This document shows positions 21,437-34,134 of a stretch of 64,000 bases of DNA, in pieces (the first letter of the stretch is position 1; each line of letters opens with the position of its first letter). The translations under genes and the position numbers were made by a program. The notes under the pieces were generated by a model. The model searched no databases. It was not told the origin of the DNA and worked only from the letters and a program-made list of their open reading frames with translations. Source of the DNA: Agriotes lineatus (Eukaryota > Arthropoda > Insecta > Coleoptera > Elateridae); the NCBI GenBank assembly GCA_940337035.1, contig CALNHX010007784.1, positions 1-64,000 on the forward strand. The letters run 5' to 3'.

Positions 21437-23031
21437 GATATACACCCTAGACAGTCGAAAAAGTCCGATAAAACACATCATAATAGACCACTGCCAAACA
21501 AATGACATTCAGAGAACAAGGAAATGGTCTTACTCCTTTTAGTATACTTTATTAACCAGTTTCAAGTAGAATAAAATGAACAGGCAGGTTTTATTTTCAA
21601 CTCCTTGCATTATTTGAATTTTTTTATGATATTGGAGGTTTTGTCTATTTATGCAAAATTTTCAAAAATTTTACTCGCGGCTACGAAAGTACCATTCTCT
21701 ATTCTCAGCGTATATAAAATAATCCTGTAATATGAAATACAACTTTCGCAACCGTCGGCTACATAAAAACGGTTTGTTTATTCCACGGCCATGTAACAGT
21801 TCATTTCCAATTACATTCCATGAAGATGTAATTGAACTCGAACAATTTTAATATAAACAAAATGCGGCGCAGAGCAGGCACTGGCACAAAGTTAAACATA
21901 TTAAACGGGAAATTTTTAATAAAGAGCCGCTTACATTGTACTGCAGCAGCCTTTTGAGCCCCTTCACCCATTCTGCTGCGAAGCAACTCGATTTTCCGAT
22001 AAGGTATATTTTCAAATTGCTTTCCTGTCGGCCTTTTAACGCATCGGGAGATCACCATCTGTGCGGGTGTGATAAAAACGGAGAAAACACTCGCGCGTTC
22101 CGCATCCGCAATTTCGCACAGCGCACCGTCGGCGGAACAAATAACACAAAGAATTGACCAATTCTGATTGATTTATTAGCACACGGCCACTTTCCACCGC
22201 CGTGATGTAATCGCGGGGATCTAGCCGTTGTACCAACTTGGTGACTCATGTGATTTGAATAAGGAAGAGGCTCCACGGCAGACACCCACAAAAGGTCTTC
22301 CCTGCGAGTTCGTGATTAGCGAGTATTATTGAAGTGACCTCGCGAACGCAAGGTCAATATCACTCGTGCGTGCGGTTTTACTACCCGGTGCTAAAGAACT
22401 CGCGACCTGCGGTTGGTTCTGATAACGCGAGGCTTTGCAAAACAATAATTAGGAACTAAAAGCTTGCTCAATAACGGGAATTAGCCGAGCAGGACAGCCA
22501 TCGAGGTGCAGAAACGCGTTACGCCTCATTTGAATTCAAAATTGGACGGCTATAAATATTTTTTCGGGAGAACTGGATTAGTCCCGGGCCCGAGAGAGCT
22601 TTGCATGACTTTCTTTCAGCGGTCACGAATTCCTGCGGAATAAATTAATTACAAAATGACAAAAAATTCTGATAAACTGGAACATAGTGATTTTTAGTAC
22701 GGCGACCTTGTAGGGGCAAAAAACTAATTTACGGTGGTATTTGCGGTATTTTCACTTTTATGATTCTGGTTTTATACAAATAGATTTTCCTTCACTACCT
22801 TAACACCGTATGACTATAATGTATACAGAGGATCGGCAGAACCGCGACCCATTTTACGTTTCACATTGAATATTAGTTATAAAATATACCTACACACATG
22901 TATGGACGAAATTTAAGACATCTTTAAAGAAAAACAGAAAGACATACAACACATACAACAACAAAGAAATTAAACAATAACTTGATCTAATGAAAAATAG
23001 GAAGCCGCCAAGACCAGCAAGAACAAACACT
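21437..23031. other. Non-genic stretch with CpG-richer block
   Basis: Positions 21950-22480 are richer in GC and CpG than the surroundings and not visibly repetitive, so they may be a regulatory or conserved block. Minus-strand frames at 22036-22291 have no recognisable motif. Confidence 0.4.
22335..22356. promoter_or_regulatory. Everted nuclear-receptor half-sites (candidate)
   Basis: TGACCT (22335-22340) and AGGTCA (22351-22356, preceded by A) are two perfect half-sites pointing away from each other, 10 bp apart, in the CpG-richer block. AAGGTCA is also the monomer site of FTZ-F1/ERR-type receptors. The functional role is inferred. Confidence 0.22.
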
Positions 23032-23160
23032 TAGATGGCGCAGAGGTAAGAGGTGGTAAAAGGAATATGCGAGTTCGATTGCCACTGACTGAATTGACCA
23101 CAATAATCGTAGGTCAACTTCACCGCGATTCCCCAATCTAGTTTAATGGTTTAATGCATA
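23032..23160 (+). mobile_element. tRNA-derived SINE-like fragment
   Basis: TGGCGCAGAGGTAAG matches a Pol III A box, and 46 bp downstream GAGTTCGATTGCC matches a B box with one extra base. The rest (to about 23160) has no clear tail or target duplication. It is unlike the other two SINE types in the window. Confidence 0.45.
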
Positions 23161-25320
23161 ATCCTTCCCAAACAGGAAACAATCCTAAAACAAAACATTC
23201 TGTATTACTCATTGAAAGAAACGTTTTTTTACTCAGGAAGGATCTCAGGGTTTGTATAAATTGAAAGGTGGTCACCCTAGCTGCATGCCTCATTCGCTAA
23301 CTCCGCTAACTGTATTGATAATACGCAAACTTGATATTAAACCGATATTATCCGCCTAAGTCATCATGGATATAACATAATATGGTAACATACCACATTC
23401 AAAGTGCCGTTTCAACAGATTACGAAGAGTAAATGTGTCTTAAGGAGGAAATGTCCCAAAGAAGGCACGAAAATAACTACTCCATGCAAACAATCATCGC
23501 GCCAAGGATCCGGCGCCAACGGCGTAATATTGAAGCGGACGATTCCTCAGTTAATGCAAAAATAAACAGCATTTTATTTTTTAAGGTGCTCACCCTGAAT
23601 ATATTGCTATGAACACATTTTAGTAGCGTTTATATTACGCATAATAATTTATAATAATTAACAGCAAAACAAAGATTTATTACAAGAATGTTCAGTAACT
23701 GTAATAATTTGAATTTCAAAATTTTTAGGAAATAGCATATGCCATGAAAATAATTGCATAATGGCGTTTTTGAATCTTTGTTTAAACATAATAAAATCAG
23801 AGCAGGCTAAGCAATTCAGGTAACAAAGTAAAAACTGTAAACAAAAACAATTGGGATAGCTTCTTCGAAAGCTTCCGCACAGGTAAAATACGAGGCGTCG
23901 AATTGGTCCAGTGGAAGCTGTGGTGTTTTGGGCATATTCTACGTAAGTCCAGCCAGCTCTATAAGTTCCTATACGAGTAAATAAAAGAGCAGCGGCCGTG
24001 TAGCACAGCAGAGTACGAGATTTGAATTCCATTGGAAGCGGTTCCAGAGGTGTCCGAGAGTATCAGTATCACCAGGTAGGTTCCAGCGCAGATTTGAGCC
24101 TTGCTAACTGCAGGCAAACAACAACGAGTGGCCCAGAGCATTGTGGGAGTTCCAGCGAGGGGCAGGTAGCCCTATTTTCAACGGAGAGCCATCAAAAGGT
24201 CAGATTTGCCTCCTAAAAGTTTTAGTTTTGTGAATGTGCTTCGTTAGCGTCCCTTAGAGCGTCACTTCCGGATCGTGGCATAGGTACAAGTGTTTTATTT
24301 ATGACGCGGAATACTTACATTTCATTGTTATTGTATAGCAACAGCGTTAATTGCGTGAACATCGAGAAATTAATTAAAATTGTCACCTTGCTTACGTATT
24401 CGCGAAGCAAGGAAACCATTTTGGTTTTGTTATTTGTCCCCATCAGTTAAAAATAGAAGCTCATTGTATGAAATCCCATTAGATAAAGCGATATACAGAG
24501 TACAATTAAATTTTTATTTTAAAATAGGCCCTTAAATAAGTATTAATAGCCAAACGTAGTTAATTTTTAATCATAGCAAGTTGATATTCGTGTTTTTTTA
24601 ATTAGATGTAGCGACCTAACCCTGGGATGAGAGTGAATTAGAATTAGAAATTACAGTACAGACGGGCAAATTACAAAAAGTGTGGTAGTTAGGGATGTTT
24701 AATTTAATCAAATAATTAAAAATCATATTCAAAGATTCATTTTTCATTATACCCATAAAACGACATTACAATATATTTGACCGAAAGTATATTCGATTTC
24801 ATGCCAAGTAGACATGAAAAATGCCGAGTTCCTCCAACAAATAGTTTTTGAGCTATACTGCCACAGACAGAATTGAGAAAATATGATTTTCGTCATCTGG
24901 AAACTCTGAAACCTGAAGAAATCTCGGAGGGCGATTTTTTTGAGATACAATAATTTCTTCGTATTTTAGACGTGGCCTACCTTTTAGATACACCCTGTAT
25001 AAAAGCGTCTTAAATGAAATGAGATACTATGATTTTTTTTACCTATCCAGCTAATGATCACGTTAACGAAATCACAATTTCACTGAAAAGGGTTTGCGAT
25101 GTTCAATTAAACTCGCTACATCAGCAGTGTTATTAGCATTTATTGTGGTTGTGTCTACATTGTTGTAGCAGTTTACGTTTGAGAATTAATATACATATTA
25201 GTTTGTTAATTTACTCAGTTCGTTTATTTATTTACATGTGAATGAAACAACAAGCCAAACATCCACTAAAGTTTGTAGACAACGCTTGTTTCTAATGGAG
25301 AAACTCACACGTTAAATTGG
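23161..25320. other. Non-genic stretch
   Basis: Frames at 23658-24032 (-) and 24022-24216 (+) have no recognisable motif. The words ggtgctcaccctg (near 23586) and tacaccctgtat (near 24990) belong to a motif seen in several other repeats in the window. Confidence 0.45.
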
Positions 25321-25329
25321 TTTTATTAT

Positions 25330-25995
25330 AGATATTAACGATACAAGTTTCATTATGAGCATCTTAACAAAACGAGTTTGATTGCCAAAACGAGGCGGTG
25401 AGCCGAGTTTTGCGGCAATCAAACGAGTTTCGTTATGTGCCATAAGCAAACGTGTGTTGTTCAATATTTTATCTACTCCAGTGGGATAAGTAACGCATTA
25501 CGTCACTAATTTGACACTATTTCAGTTAGGTAATGAAGCTCATTACACCACTCAGTTATGTAATGGTTTCATTACGCAACTGAGTTGTGTAATGAAACCA
25601 TTACGTAACCGAAATAGTGTCAAATGAATGACATAATGACATTTGCCTACTAAAATATTTTTGAAAATGACAGATCTGACATTTCTCTTAATGCACTTTT
25701 CTCAATTTTAGGCAGTCGTAGATAAAATTTGGTACAATACATGTGTGATAATGCATCATTAATATACTTGTGTACTTACATAACTCGTGCTACGCACTCG
25801 TTTGTAACTTACACACACCCACACACGTATATTAATGATGCTGTTATCCCACTTGTATAGTAAATAACTATTATCTTCATCAATAAACTCTGATTGAATG
25901 TATTTTTTTATACAAAAGGAGTGCGGTAATATTCATTACCGCACTGAGTGCGGTAATATCTATCCATTACCGCACTGAGTGCGGTAATGAAGCTC
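25330..25995. repeat. Cluster of nested palindromes
   Basis: Four imperfect palindromes occur in 670 bp. At 25376-25423, gtttgattgcc faces ggcaatcaaac. At about 25505-25625, tttgacactatttc faces gaaatagtgtcaaa with repeated cattac/gtaatg inside. At about 25748-25850, gcatcattaatata faces tatattaatgatgc. At about 25919-25990, gtgcggtaat/attaccgcac is repeated. No frame is present. The region looks like stacked foldback elements. Confidence 0.75.
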
Positions 25996-27779
25996 TTAAC
26001 CATACTAAAATTAATTTGGTTAAGAGTCCATAACAACACCGATGAAGATAAAAATAAATTAAGCGTCGTTATTCAGCTCTTGAAATCCGAAAGAATCGCC
26101 TTAGTGTTAATTAATTGTGAATTGAAATTAATTTTTACCGCTGTAAACTTCCAGAATTGTCAACTTGCAATAATTAATATAGATTTTGAAAATATCTCTT
26201 TTTACTTTGCAAGATACAATACAAATCGCCCATAAGTGATTAATTTTTTGTCAAATACTAGTTCGAACGTCCCTCAATTGGCATAATCATCTGCGTTGGA
26301 TGCCGTTTTTTATAATCGATACAATTATGCAATACGTAATTTAAGCATCGCATTAATTCAAATGATTATTATAGCATGCGAATGTGGTTGACAAAAATGT
26401 TCTATAAAGAAAATTTTAAATTGCTTTCAAACACAGCAAATACATAAAAACAAACAGCTGAAAGCAGAAACGAAATTTAAGCAATATCAAAAGCTTTACT
26501 TTCATTGTCATACTTTTTTATGAAAAAAATCTTAATATAACTTGGTAATGTTACGATTCAAGAAACGTGAAGTACACACCATAAAAGTAGACTTGTTCTG
26601 TACGTGCATGTAATTTTCAACGTGACTCACAGTACGATATCCAATGAGAAAGTATTTCCTTTTATTTTTCACTTGATTTTTGTTATTCTAAACTCTAAAG
26701 TCCTCTGTGGTTATCAAAATTTAGGAACATTTTGAATTACTATTATATCTTTTACTGTTCGCAAAAATTTATAGATGATATATTTAACCGTCATGTTGAT
26801 AAACAATTGTTCATTCTCTTTCAACGGAAGTTGAGGATTTCCAGCAACAGACATGGTATCCATTGTATAGCGTCTACTACGAATAACACAGTTTCTGAGA
26901 ATAACGGGGTTTTATATTTAGCTATTACTTAACCTCTTGTGGATGTGGTTCTGTCCATAAACGTATTGTCTTGTTGGTCGGCTATCGATGCATGTAATAA
27001 TTACCAAGATAATTCTGTTGGTTATTGGTGTATCTATAATGCTAATTACAGAAATTTCGTACACTTCTACTGTGCCTGCAGTTGTGCAGAACCCATTTGG
27101 CCGGAATAATACCTAATGAGGTTTTTACGTTTGTTATGTTATGGCTACGCTCTGATTCTTTGCAAGTTGGATGCCATTCCACTGATGAGTTTTGTCTGAG
27201 ATAACCACGAGGCGGATTCCGAAAATAAAATTAATGAATAAAAATTTGTATTACTCAGGTAACTTTGCAAAAAGTAACATCATAAGGGTTTTCTATAACT
27301 TCACGTAATTTTATTTTTTGCAACTCCAACATTCACAACTTGTAGCTATTCCAATTCCAAGGTACAATTTTCATGTGTAGAAAGCAACCCCAGCAGCCTC
27401 AACCAACTGCAACTTCATAACTCCCAATGTGATTACGGCTCTCAAAGCTGTTCTTGATCATAGCATAAAATCGAATTGTGCGTTTCCATGCACCGCTTTG
27501 TTCACAATTTGCAACGCAATTGCACAATTGTAATTGTACTCTCGACGAACTATAATTTGACACCTTTACGTTTCTATTGTCTTCGATTCACGCTGCATGT
27601 TTTAACTGCGATTGAAAAATTATGGTCACATTTCATGTGGTGACAAAAACATAAATTAATCGTGTGTAGAATCCGTAGACCATACAGTAAGCGTAGATGT
27701 TGATTGGTGCTGTACTGTTTCCTATTGGTTCATATTTGGGCAATAATCAATGTATTAATATCCTCAGAGATAAAAAGGG
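25996..27779. other. AT-rich non-genic stretch
   Basis: No gene or paired repeat was recognised. Confidence 0.5.
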
Positions 27780-28262
27780 AAATTGATGCTCAAGAGAACT
27801 AAACATTATACAGAATCCTCAGTTCGAGTCTTGATCATTATTTCTCAGCAATGCTCAACCCATTAAACATCCTCAGGATCTCATACTTATAAAGATGAAA
27901 AGGCAACAAACCATACTTAAAATGACTAAAACTCAAACTAAATCTTCCACGCCGTTATAGAGTCCATCTTTATTGGGCAACGCATTAAACATCCTTAGTA
28001 ACTCCAGTTATAAAGATAAAAGGCTAAAATCCATGTTCAAATTGACAAAAAGTCCAATTCCCTGTCTATATAACCCAGCAATGCTGAACATAGTAAATAT
28101 CGACAGTAAAGTACATTTAAAGATCAAAAGGCAAAAACTCATACTTCAGTTATGTAGAACTCCAACTGTGTCTTCCACCCATTACCAGTCTGAATCTTTA
28201 TTTCTCAACAATGCTCAACGCATTAATTATCCCCAAGAACTCGTAGTTAGAAAGATAAAAAT

Positions 28263-29175
28263 TAGTGATGGGCTCATTCGAATCAAAAATAACCTTTTAT
28301 CCGGTTATTGAAATAACCTGTGTAACTCGGTTTTCGTTCCAAGTAATCGAATCAAAAATAACCTCAACCTGATACGTACTTCGTGCCGCGTCTCAGCGAC
28401 CTGCGAGTGATCGAAATTCTCTAAATAATACGGCATTTATAATCATAACTCATGTAACCTTTTCTACGTATGTACTTGATTGACCCAAGTGAGGCTCGCC
28501 GCTGCTGTTGATGTTATTAAGACATTTGATACTCTCAGTCGACGAGTTAAATTTATGGGGCAGTTCCTATTAAAGATAACGTTCTGCTGAGTCAGATTTG
28601 CCGAAGCTGTGTTTATAACGGCCTAAATTTTTGCTTCGAAACGCGGTTGATTATGCCTAATAAGGGATAAACAGAAATCGAAATATTATTTTTCAATATC
28701 GTAAAAGATTTATATTTAATTTTTTATAACGGAGCAATCGGGACAAGAAGTGGATTTCGATGTTGAAAATTTTAAGTATGCGTCCTTAGAACCGCGGAAG
28801 GCTGACTACTAGAGAATTTTAGGAACTAAAAATAGATTCAATAGATACTTTGTATTCGCATATTTATAATTTATTTATGATTAGTATTGATATAGCTATT
28901 CTCAATGGTTTAAACTCCTTAGAAATCAAATAAAATCATTTAACTATGTATACAATTATTATAATTAACGATTAACTGAGTTCCTCTGCTATCCGCAAGT
29001 TACGATGCCGATGCAGATGGCGGTGAACCTTCAACCGGCAAACCGGCTGATTTAATCGAAACGAATCGAGAGCCAAAATTGATTCGAATGAGTAATCAAA
29101 TAATCAATCGGTTATTAATATGATTCGAATGCAAATAATTCGGTTATGAAAATTGTCCGGTTATGCCCATCACTA
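28263..29175. mobile_element. hAT-type non-autonomous element nested in the satellite
   Basis: The termini read TAGTGATGGGC and GCCCATCACTA (11-bp TIR), flanked by ataaaaat (28255-28262) and ataaaaaa (29176-29183), an 8-bp duplication with one mismatch. Inside, gaatcaaaaataacc and ccggttatt words recur near both ends. No transposase frame is present in its 913 bp. Confidence 0.87.
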
Positions 29176-29533
29176 ATAAAAAAGTTAAAACTCATGTTCA
29201 AGTTAACTAAAACTTTATCTCTGTTTTTATTCTCAAAAATCCCCAGTAACTTTAAAGATCAAAACGTGAAAACTCCTGCTTAAGTTAACTAAAACTCCAA
29301 CTGCATCTTCCACCAATTTCCAGTCTTGATTTTTATTGAAGCATCATATTTAATATTTACTTTAGAATAATTGTAGAAATTGTTCGTGGCATTAGGAGCT
29401 CCAGCCAGATTATTTTAAGTCTTGCTCAACTCCCGCTGTCCAGCGATCTACCATACTTAAAGTTCTAATCTTGGATTTGCATGTCATTTGCAAATACCAT
29501 CTGCAATTTAAGACGGATGTCATTAGTCTATTG

Positions 29534-29845
29534 TTAGAGCGTTCGGCTAGCTCTTGCGAAGGTCAAGCATGTTCTTCTCTCTACCCCTAAAGGGGTGGTT
29601 TAACGAGTGTCCGAGATTTCTTGGGCTCGAAGAGACAGACACTTCCAGAGTCACGTTTAAGACACCGAAAGAGATACATCTCCTCTATATTCAGTACCGG
29701 CAAATTTAGCTTTGTAATTATACAGTCCGCTTTGATCGTTATTGGTGTTACATTGGTGTATATATTGTAAATAGTGTTATTACAATTACATTCGTTGTGT
29801 TCAATCATTCACGACCGCGACGACTTGCGTGATTCTCCGCCGGTA
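29534..29845. mobile_element. Possible solo LTR or other insertion in the satellite
   Basis: This segment interrupts the tandem repeat. It starts near TGTTAGAGCG and has LTR-like features: a dense AT-rich middle and a GC-richer end near 29808-29843. It lacks a clear CA end, and I could not define a target duplication. The 73-codon minus-strand frame inside has no motif. Confidence 0.25.
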
Positions 29846-30710
29846 AAAAAAATGGGCAAGTTAACTAAAACCCTAACTGCATCTTCTACTCAATTTTGTC
29901 GCGATCGTTATTTTTCATTAATGCTCAAGGGATTAATTATTCTAAAAACTCTAGTTATAACAATAAAAAAGGTTGAAAATCATGTTGGATATAACTAAGA
30001 CACCTCTGTCTTTGTTTTTGAGCAATGCTCAATGCAGTAAAAATCCGCAGAAACTTTAAAGATCAAAAGTTGAAAACGCCTGCTTAAGTTAACTAAAACT
30101 CCAAGTGCATCTTCCACCCATTTCTAGTCTGGATTTTTAATTATCAAAGATGCTCAACGCAGTGAATATACTCTGTAACTCTTAGAAAGAAAAAAGATGG
30201 TCAAGTTAACTAAAACCATAACTGCATCTTCCACTCAATTTTGTCGCGATCGTTATTTCTCAACAATGCTCAACGCATTAATTATTCTCAAAAACTCTAG
30301 TTATAAGAATAAAAAATGTTAAAAATCATGTTCGATTTAACTAAGATTCGCGTTCTGTTTATTTTTCAACCATGCTTCAACAAGAACAAAAAATATGGTC
30401 AAATTAACTACAAACTTAACTGCATCTTCTACTAAATTTTATCGTGTTTTTATTTCTCAACAATCCTCAGCGTAAACTAAAACTCCAACTGCATCTTCCA
30501 CGCACTTCCAGTCTGGATCTTTAATTCTCAATAATGCTCAACGCAGTAAATATCCTCAGTAACTCTTAAAAAGAAAAAAGATACTCAAGTTAACTAAAAC
30601 CCTAACTGTATCTTTCACTCAATTTTATAGCGATCTTTATTTCTCAACAAGGCTCAATGCGTTAAATATCCGCAGTAACTCTTAAGTTACAAAGTTGTAT
30701 AAGACTGTAT

Positions 30711-32844
30711 CTTCTTCACGGAAAACAAAGAGATGAATTGCAAAGATACATACAAACCCAGTATTTAATATTCCGAGAGGCATGTATTAAATCATAACAG
30801 TTGCATGTCGTAGGAGTAATATTCATTTTCATTAAGGAGCAACGAAACCTCAAAATTGGAAAAGTGACGCCAAACTTCTGGGTTTAATTCCTCGATTTAA
30901 ATTCTGGCGTTCTCCTGCATTTTAAAACTTCTCAAGATTTCTGACACGAATTGCAAACCTGTTTTGCAAATAAATGTGCTTTAGTATGAATGGGTTAAAT
31001 TCGGAGTACTGTTACAAAACAATCGCAAAAATCCCAAATTTTCCGAGATTGCAGAAACCCGAGCAATCAGAATTAGCGCGCATTGTTCCACCATCGAAAG
31101 CAATTCAGACCCAAAAATAAATTTCCGCTACAAAGAAAGGGGTGTGAAAGGGCTCCAGTATGCACACGTCGTCCTTGCCGACGTTTTCCCCCGTGTTAAT
31201 AATAGAGTTATAGCTCAGTTGTTAGCCTCGTTTATCTTTTCCTTCGATGCGTAACAACACGCGAGGCTCGGCATATTTTATGATGGCTGAATGTGACTAA
31301 TTACTGCCGGCGAAAAAATGAATATTCAGATGAATCGAAGTCGCCTCGCGAATACGCCGACTTGGGTTATAATTCTGTGCAACCGCAACAGGTTAGGGCG
31401 CAGCTCCAGCGGTAATTGAGTTGCAAGAAGCTGCTCGAGACTTCAACTCGCGTGCAAGGAATAATCACAATATGTTAGAGTTGTTAGTGAGTTACGAAGT
31501 TAGGAACCGCTCGAGCGGCGGGCTTTATTAGAACAATTACAACTAACAACAAAACGTAAATGGCCTGCTTACAGTTTCTGGTGGAGGAGCGCAGCTACCA
31601 GCTACCATCGAGTGCAAGTCGGTTAATTGCGAGCTGCAGCAAGTTCGCTATCGGCCAATCTTCATACATTACTATTAATTACGGCGGGAGGGTGAAGTGT
31701 CACGTTCGAATGATACATTTAGTGTGAACTGCACGCACTACATCCGGCCCACGCGATCATGCGACAGTGCAACCAACTCTAGCCTTGTGTTTTATCTGGC
31801 GTGAGCATCCAAGCCGACCAGCTTGCAATTTGGCAATTTAGAAAATCGCGGAAGCGACAGAGGGAAATATCAAAGCAAAAAAATAGCTTCATATCCTGTC
31901 TCTCCATAACAGGATAAAGAAGAGAATAAAACAGGAAATACGTAAAAAAGACAAAATTGTTACGGTATACGAAAAGAAGTCGATAAATGTAGCACAGTTA
32001 GAATACACTGGATTTACAAAGATAAATACTAGTCAATTACAGCTCCATAAAAAAGGATGGGCTCATGGCAGAAATTGACATTGTTGCGCTTAATACCAAT
32101 ACAATAACAATATAAAACTACAAGGTTCGCCTGCATGAAATCACGATTACAGTGAACCCGTTTTCCATGTTTCCATGTTTAATAGAAATATATTGGAACT
32201 CATGCATAATCCATAAAACGAGTTGTTTACAGCTGCCTCCGCCTCTCCCTCTTCTGTCCCGTGTTGCTTCTTCACCTTCATTTTTCAAAGAGACGTTCTT
32301 TTGTACTAGCATTATTTCTTTCTTCTCTCTTCCCGAACACGTGTATATTTTGAAGATCTTTACTTCAAATAATATTGTCACTATTAATTTCCCTGTATTC
32401 TGCAATAATACTATAGTAGTTACTATCCGAAATTGGTCGACGTGCCTTTTCGCCGTGTTTGACACGGACCCAACGATTCTGAGAGCTGTTGCGCGTTTTG
32501 AGCCGCTTATTTAAGATAAGATGGCGTTGACCAAAATTCTCAATACACGTTTTTCAAATTTAGATCAAGTAGAAACGCGCCTCGTCCGTCGCAACTGGGA
32601 GGTTCCTGAATTCGCCGATTTACGCCCATCAATGGAAACTGCTCAACGCACACATTTCTTCTTTTTGCGCCAGAATAAATTTTATCGTTGACATGTTAAC
32701 CATTGTTCGTCGCTTACTGTTTGTAACTACCTTGTTGTATAAACCTTTTTGTATTACCTAATATTATCAATTGTAACAGACGGGATAACGTGATCGATTC
32801 CATTTGCCCCTTTTATTCGGTGGTCATAGCAAAAGTCAACGTTG
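30711..32844. other. Non-genic stretch with CpG-richer block
   Basis: Positions 31040-31760 are GC-richer, non-repetitive and contain several TAATTA-type homeodomain words (near 31292 and 31676), so they may be a conserved regulatory block. A 55-codon frame (31560-31727, +) starts with a good ATG context but has no recognisable motif. 31850-32844 shows nothing further. Confidence 0.4.
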
Positions 32845-32858
32845 TAATTTGACCGATA

Positions 32859-33144
32859 TAAGTTCGGGCACTTCGTACCATGTAGGTACATGGCCTGAGA
32901 CATGGCGAGTCAAGGTTTCCGAAATATCTCTTTCCGAAACCCAGTCATCCGGCACACCGTGAACGGCATCACCTAGGTGATGCGGTTAGCGTCACTGCCT
33001 TACTTTCCCTACTTCCGCAACTGCGGTTTAGGTACCCAATTTCTAAAGCGACTGGGTGGGCCGCCCGCCAGTTGCCAGATGTGGGGATTGAACCCCGTAC
33101 CGTGGCACCACACTATGATCTCCCTAACCGCTCGGCCATGTTGA
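32859..33144 (-). mobile_element. tRNA(Leu/Ser)-like SINE with 14-bp target duplication
   Basis: On the minus strand the head carries an A box (TGGCCGAGCGGTTAGGG, 33123-33139) and a B box (GGTTCAATCCCC, 33083-33094), as in class II tRNAs. The element is bounded by a perfect 14-bp duplication, taatttgaccgata, at 32845-32858 and 33145-33158. The body is GC-rich and no poly(A) tail is present. The intact duplication implies a fairly recent insertion. Confidence 0.92.
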
Positions 33145-33158
33145 TAATTTGACCGATA

Positions 33159-33936
33159 CGATGAAATTTTTTTTCTTACTCGTTTTACACCTCTTCTCTA
33201 ATTAACTACAGGTGTTATTTCCAGATATTTGAATCATTAGTAGCTCGTGCTATCTCTTGTCCGGACTCCTGTCTCGTTCGTTTCTTCCTAAGTTATTCAG
33301 TTTTTAGCAGTTTAATTAGTTGTTCGTTCGTCGTTACCTTCTTTCAGATGTTTACACGTAACGAGCCTTCACTTTATCAGAAAAATGCAATACCTCAGTG
33401 CGTTTTCCTTATTTTTCCACAGTTTCTGCTCCATAAAATCAGAGCTTTATCTAATAGTCTCTTCACAATTTATTTTGCTTTTCCTACTGCTAGCGAAAAT
33501 CAGGTTTTCAGAAATCACTTCCTGATTGCTGTTTTCGTTACCGAATTTTTCATATCCCCCTTTCCACAAAGCGCACTTGCTATTGTTGCTATATTTACGG
33601 ATGTCAACATACAGTATGTATTAGCCTCAAAACTTCAACAACCGAATATATAAACGCAAAGCAAAAAAGTATGCCAGTATATTTTCACTATTAAGAAATC
33701 CTCTACAAATAAGAAACTTATTATTAAACTTATGGAGAGAGCTTGTATGTATGTGACCGTTATTGTTCTACGAATATAGCTGTTTGGGAAACCCGTATCA
33801 TACCAATTTTGGAAAATTACAACCTTTTTTAATATACTCGGCTTCCCAAGTTGCAGCTTACCCATCTTAAATTCCGAATTCCGTCTCATTTGAGTACCAC
33901 GGAATTTCATATCGACCTTGTATCGTCCCACCGTCC
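33159..33936. other. AT-rich non-genic stretch
   Basis: Frames of about 100 codons on both strands (33348-33653, 33635-33931) have no recognisable motif and share the AT content of the flanks. Confidence 0.45.
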
Positions 33937-34134
33937 CTATATAACGACGTCCTGAATCCTGACCAAGCCCTGGCGAAACATATCGTTGTCAGCGTGTAGA
34001 TCGACACCGAGGCTCGTAGTCAATCTGTCAAATGTCGTTTCCATGTTTTTATCGACAAGTCGACGCAGCCCTGAAAGGTCTCCCGTCATATCGCGTGTAA
34101 AATTACGCCAATTCGCAGGACGCCCATCTTGAAG
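33937..34134 (-). pseudogene. Coding-like fragment of unknown origin
   Basis: A minus-strand frame of 65 codons ends at 33937. It reads LQDGRPANWRNFTRDMTGDL, then RRLVDKNMETTFDRLTTSLG, then DLHADNDMFRQGLVRIQ. Just upstream, a different frame also reads smoothly (GIRGLRLDLGETKMDSFKMG), which suggests one frameshift in a longer ancestral frame. The GC content is well above the flanks. I do not recognise the family; a host exon or a gag-like piece of a retroelement are both possible. Confidence 0.35.

Larger units (their letters stand above)
27780..30710 (+). repeat. Decayed tandem repeat, units about 115-135 bp, interrupted twice
   Basis: Blocks such as aactaaaactccaactgcat, cttccacccatttccagtc, ttatttctcaacaatgctca, acgcattaa and tcctcagtaactc recur throughout 27780-28260, 29180-29400 and 29850-30710. 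Units have drifted and lost segments. Two insertions split the array: a hAT element (28263-29175) and an unclassified piece (about 29534-29845). The 112-codon frame at 27973-28311 is a by-product of the repeat. Confidence 0.8.

Noticed and set aside
27780..30710. CRISPR-like regular repeats
   Set aside because: Units are long, diverged and without unique spacers of constant length, in a eukaryotic, transposon-rich context.
31208..31270. A-box-like TAGCTCAGTTGTTAG suggesting a tRNA gene
   Set aside because: No proper B box or cloverleaf arms follow; only the D-arm-like word is present.
31560..31727. 55-codon ORF with good ATG context
   Set aside because: No recognisable motif and no splice or conservation evidence; kept only as a note in the non-genic entry.
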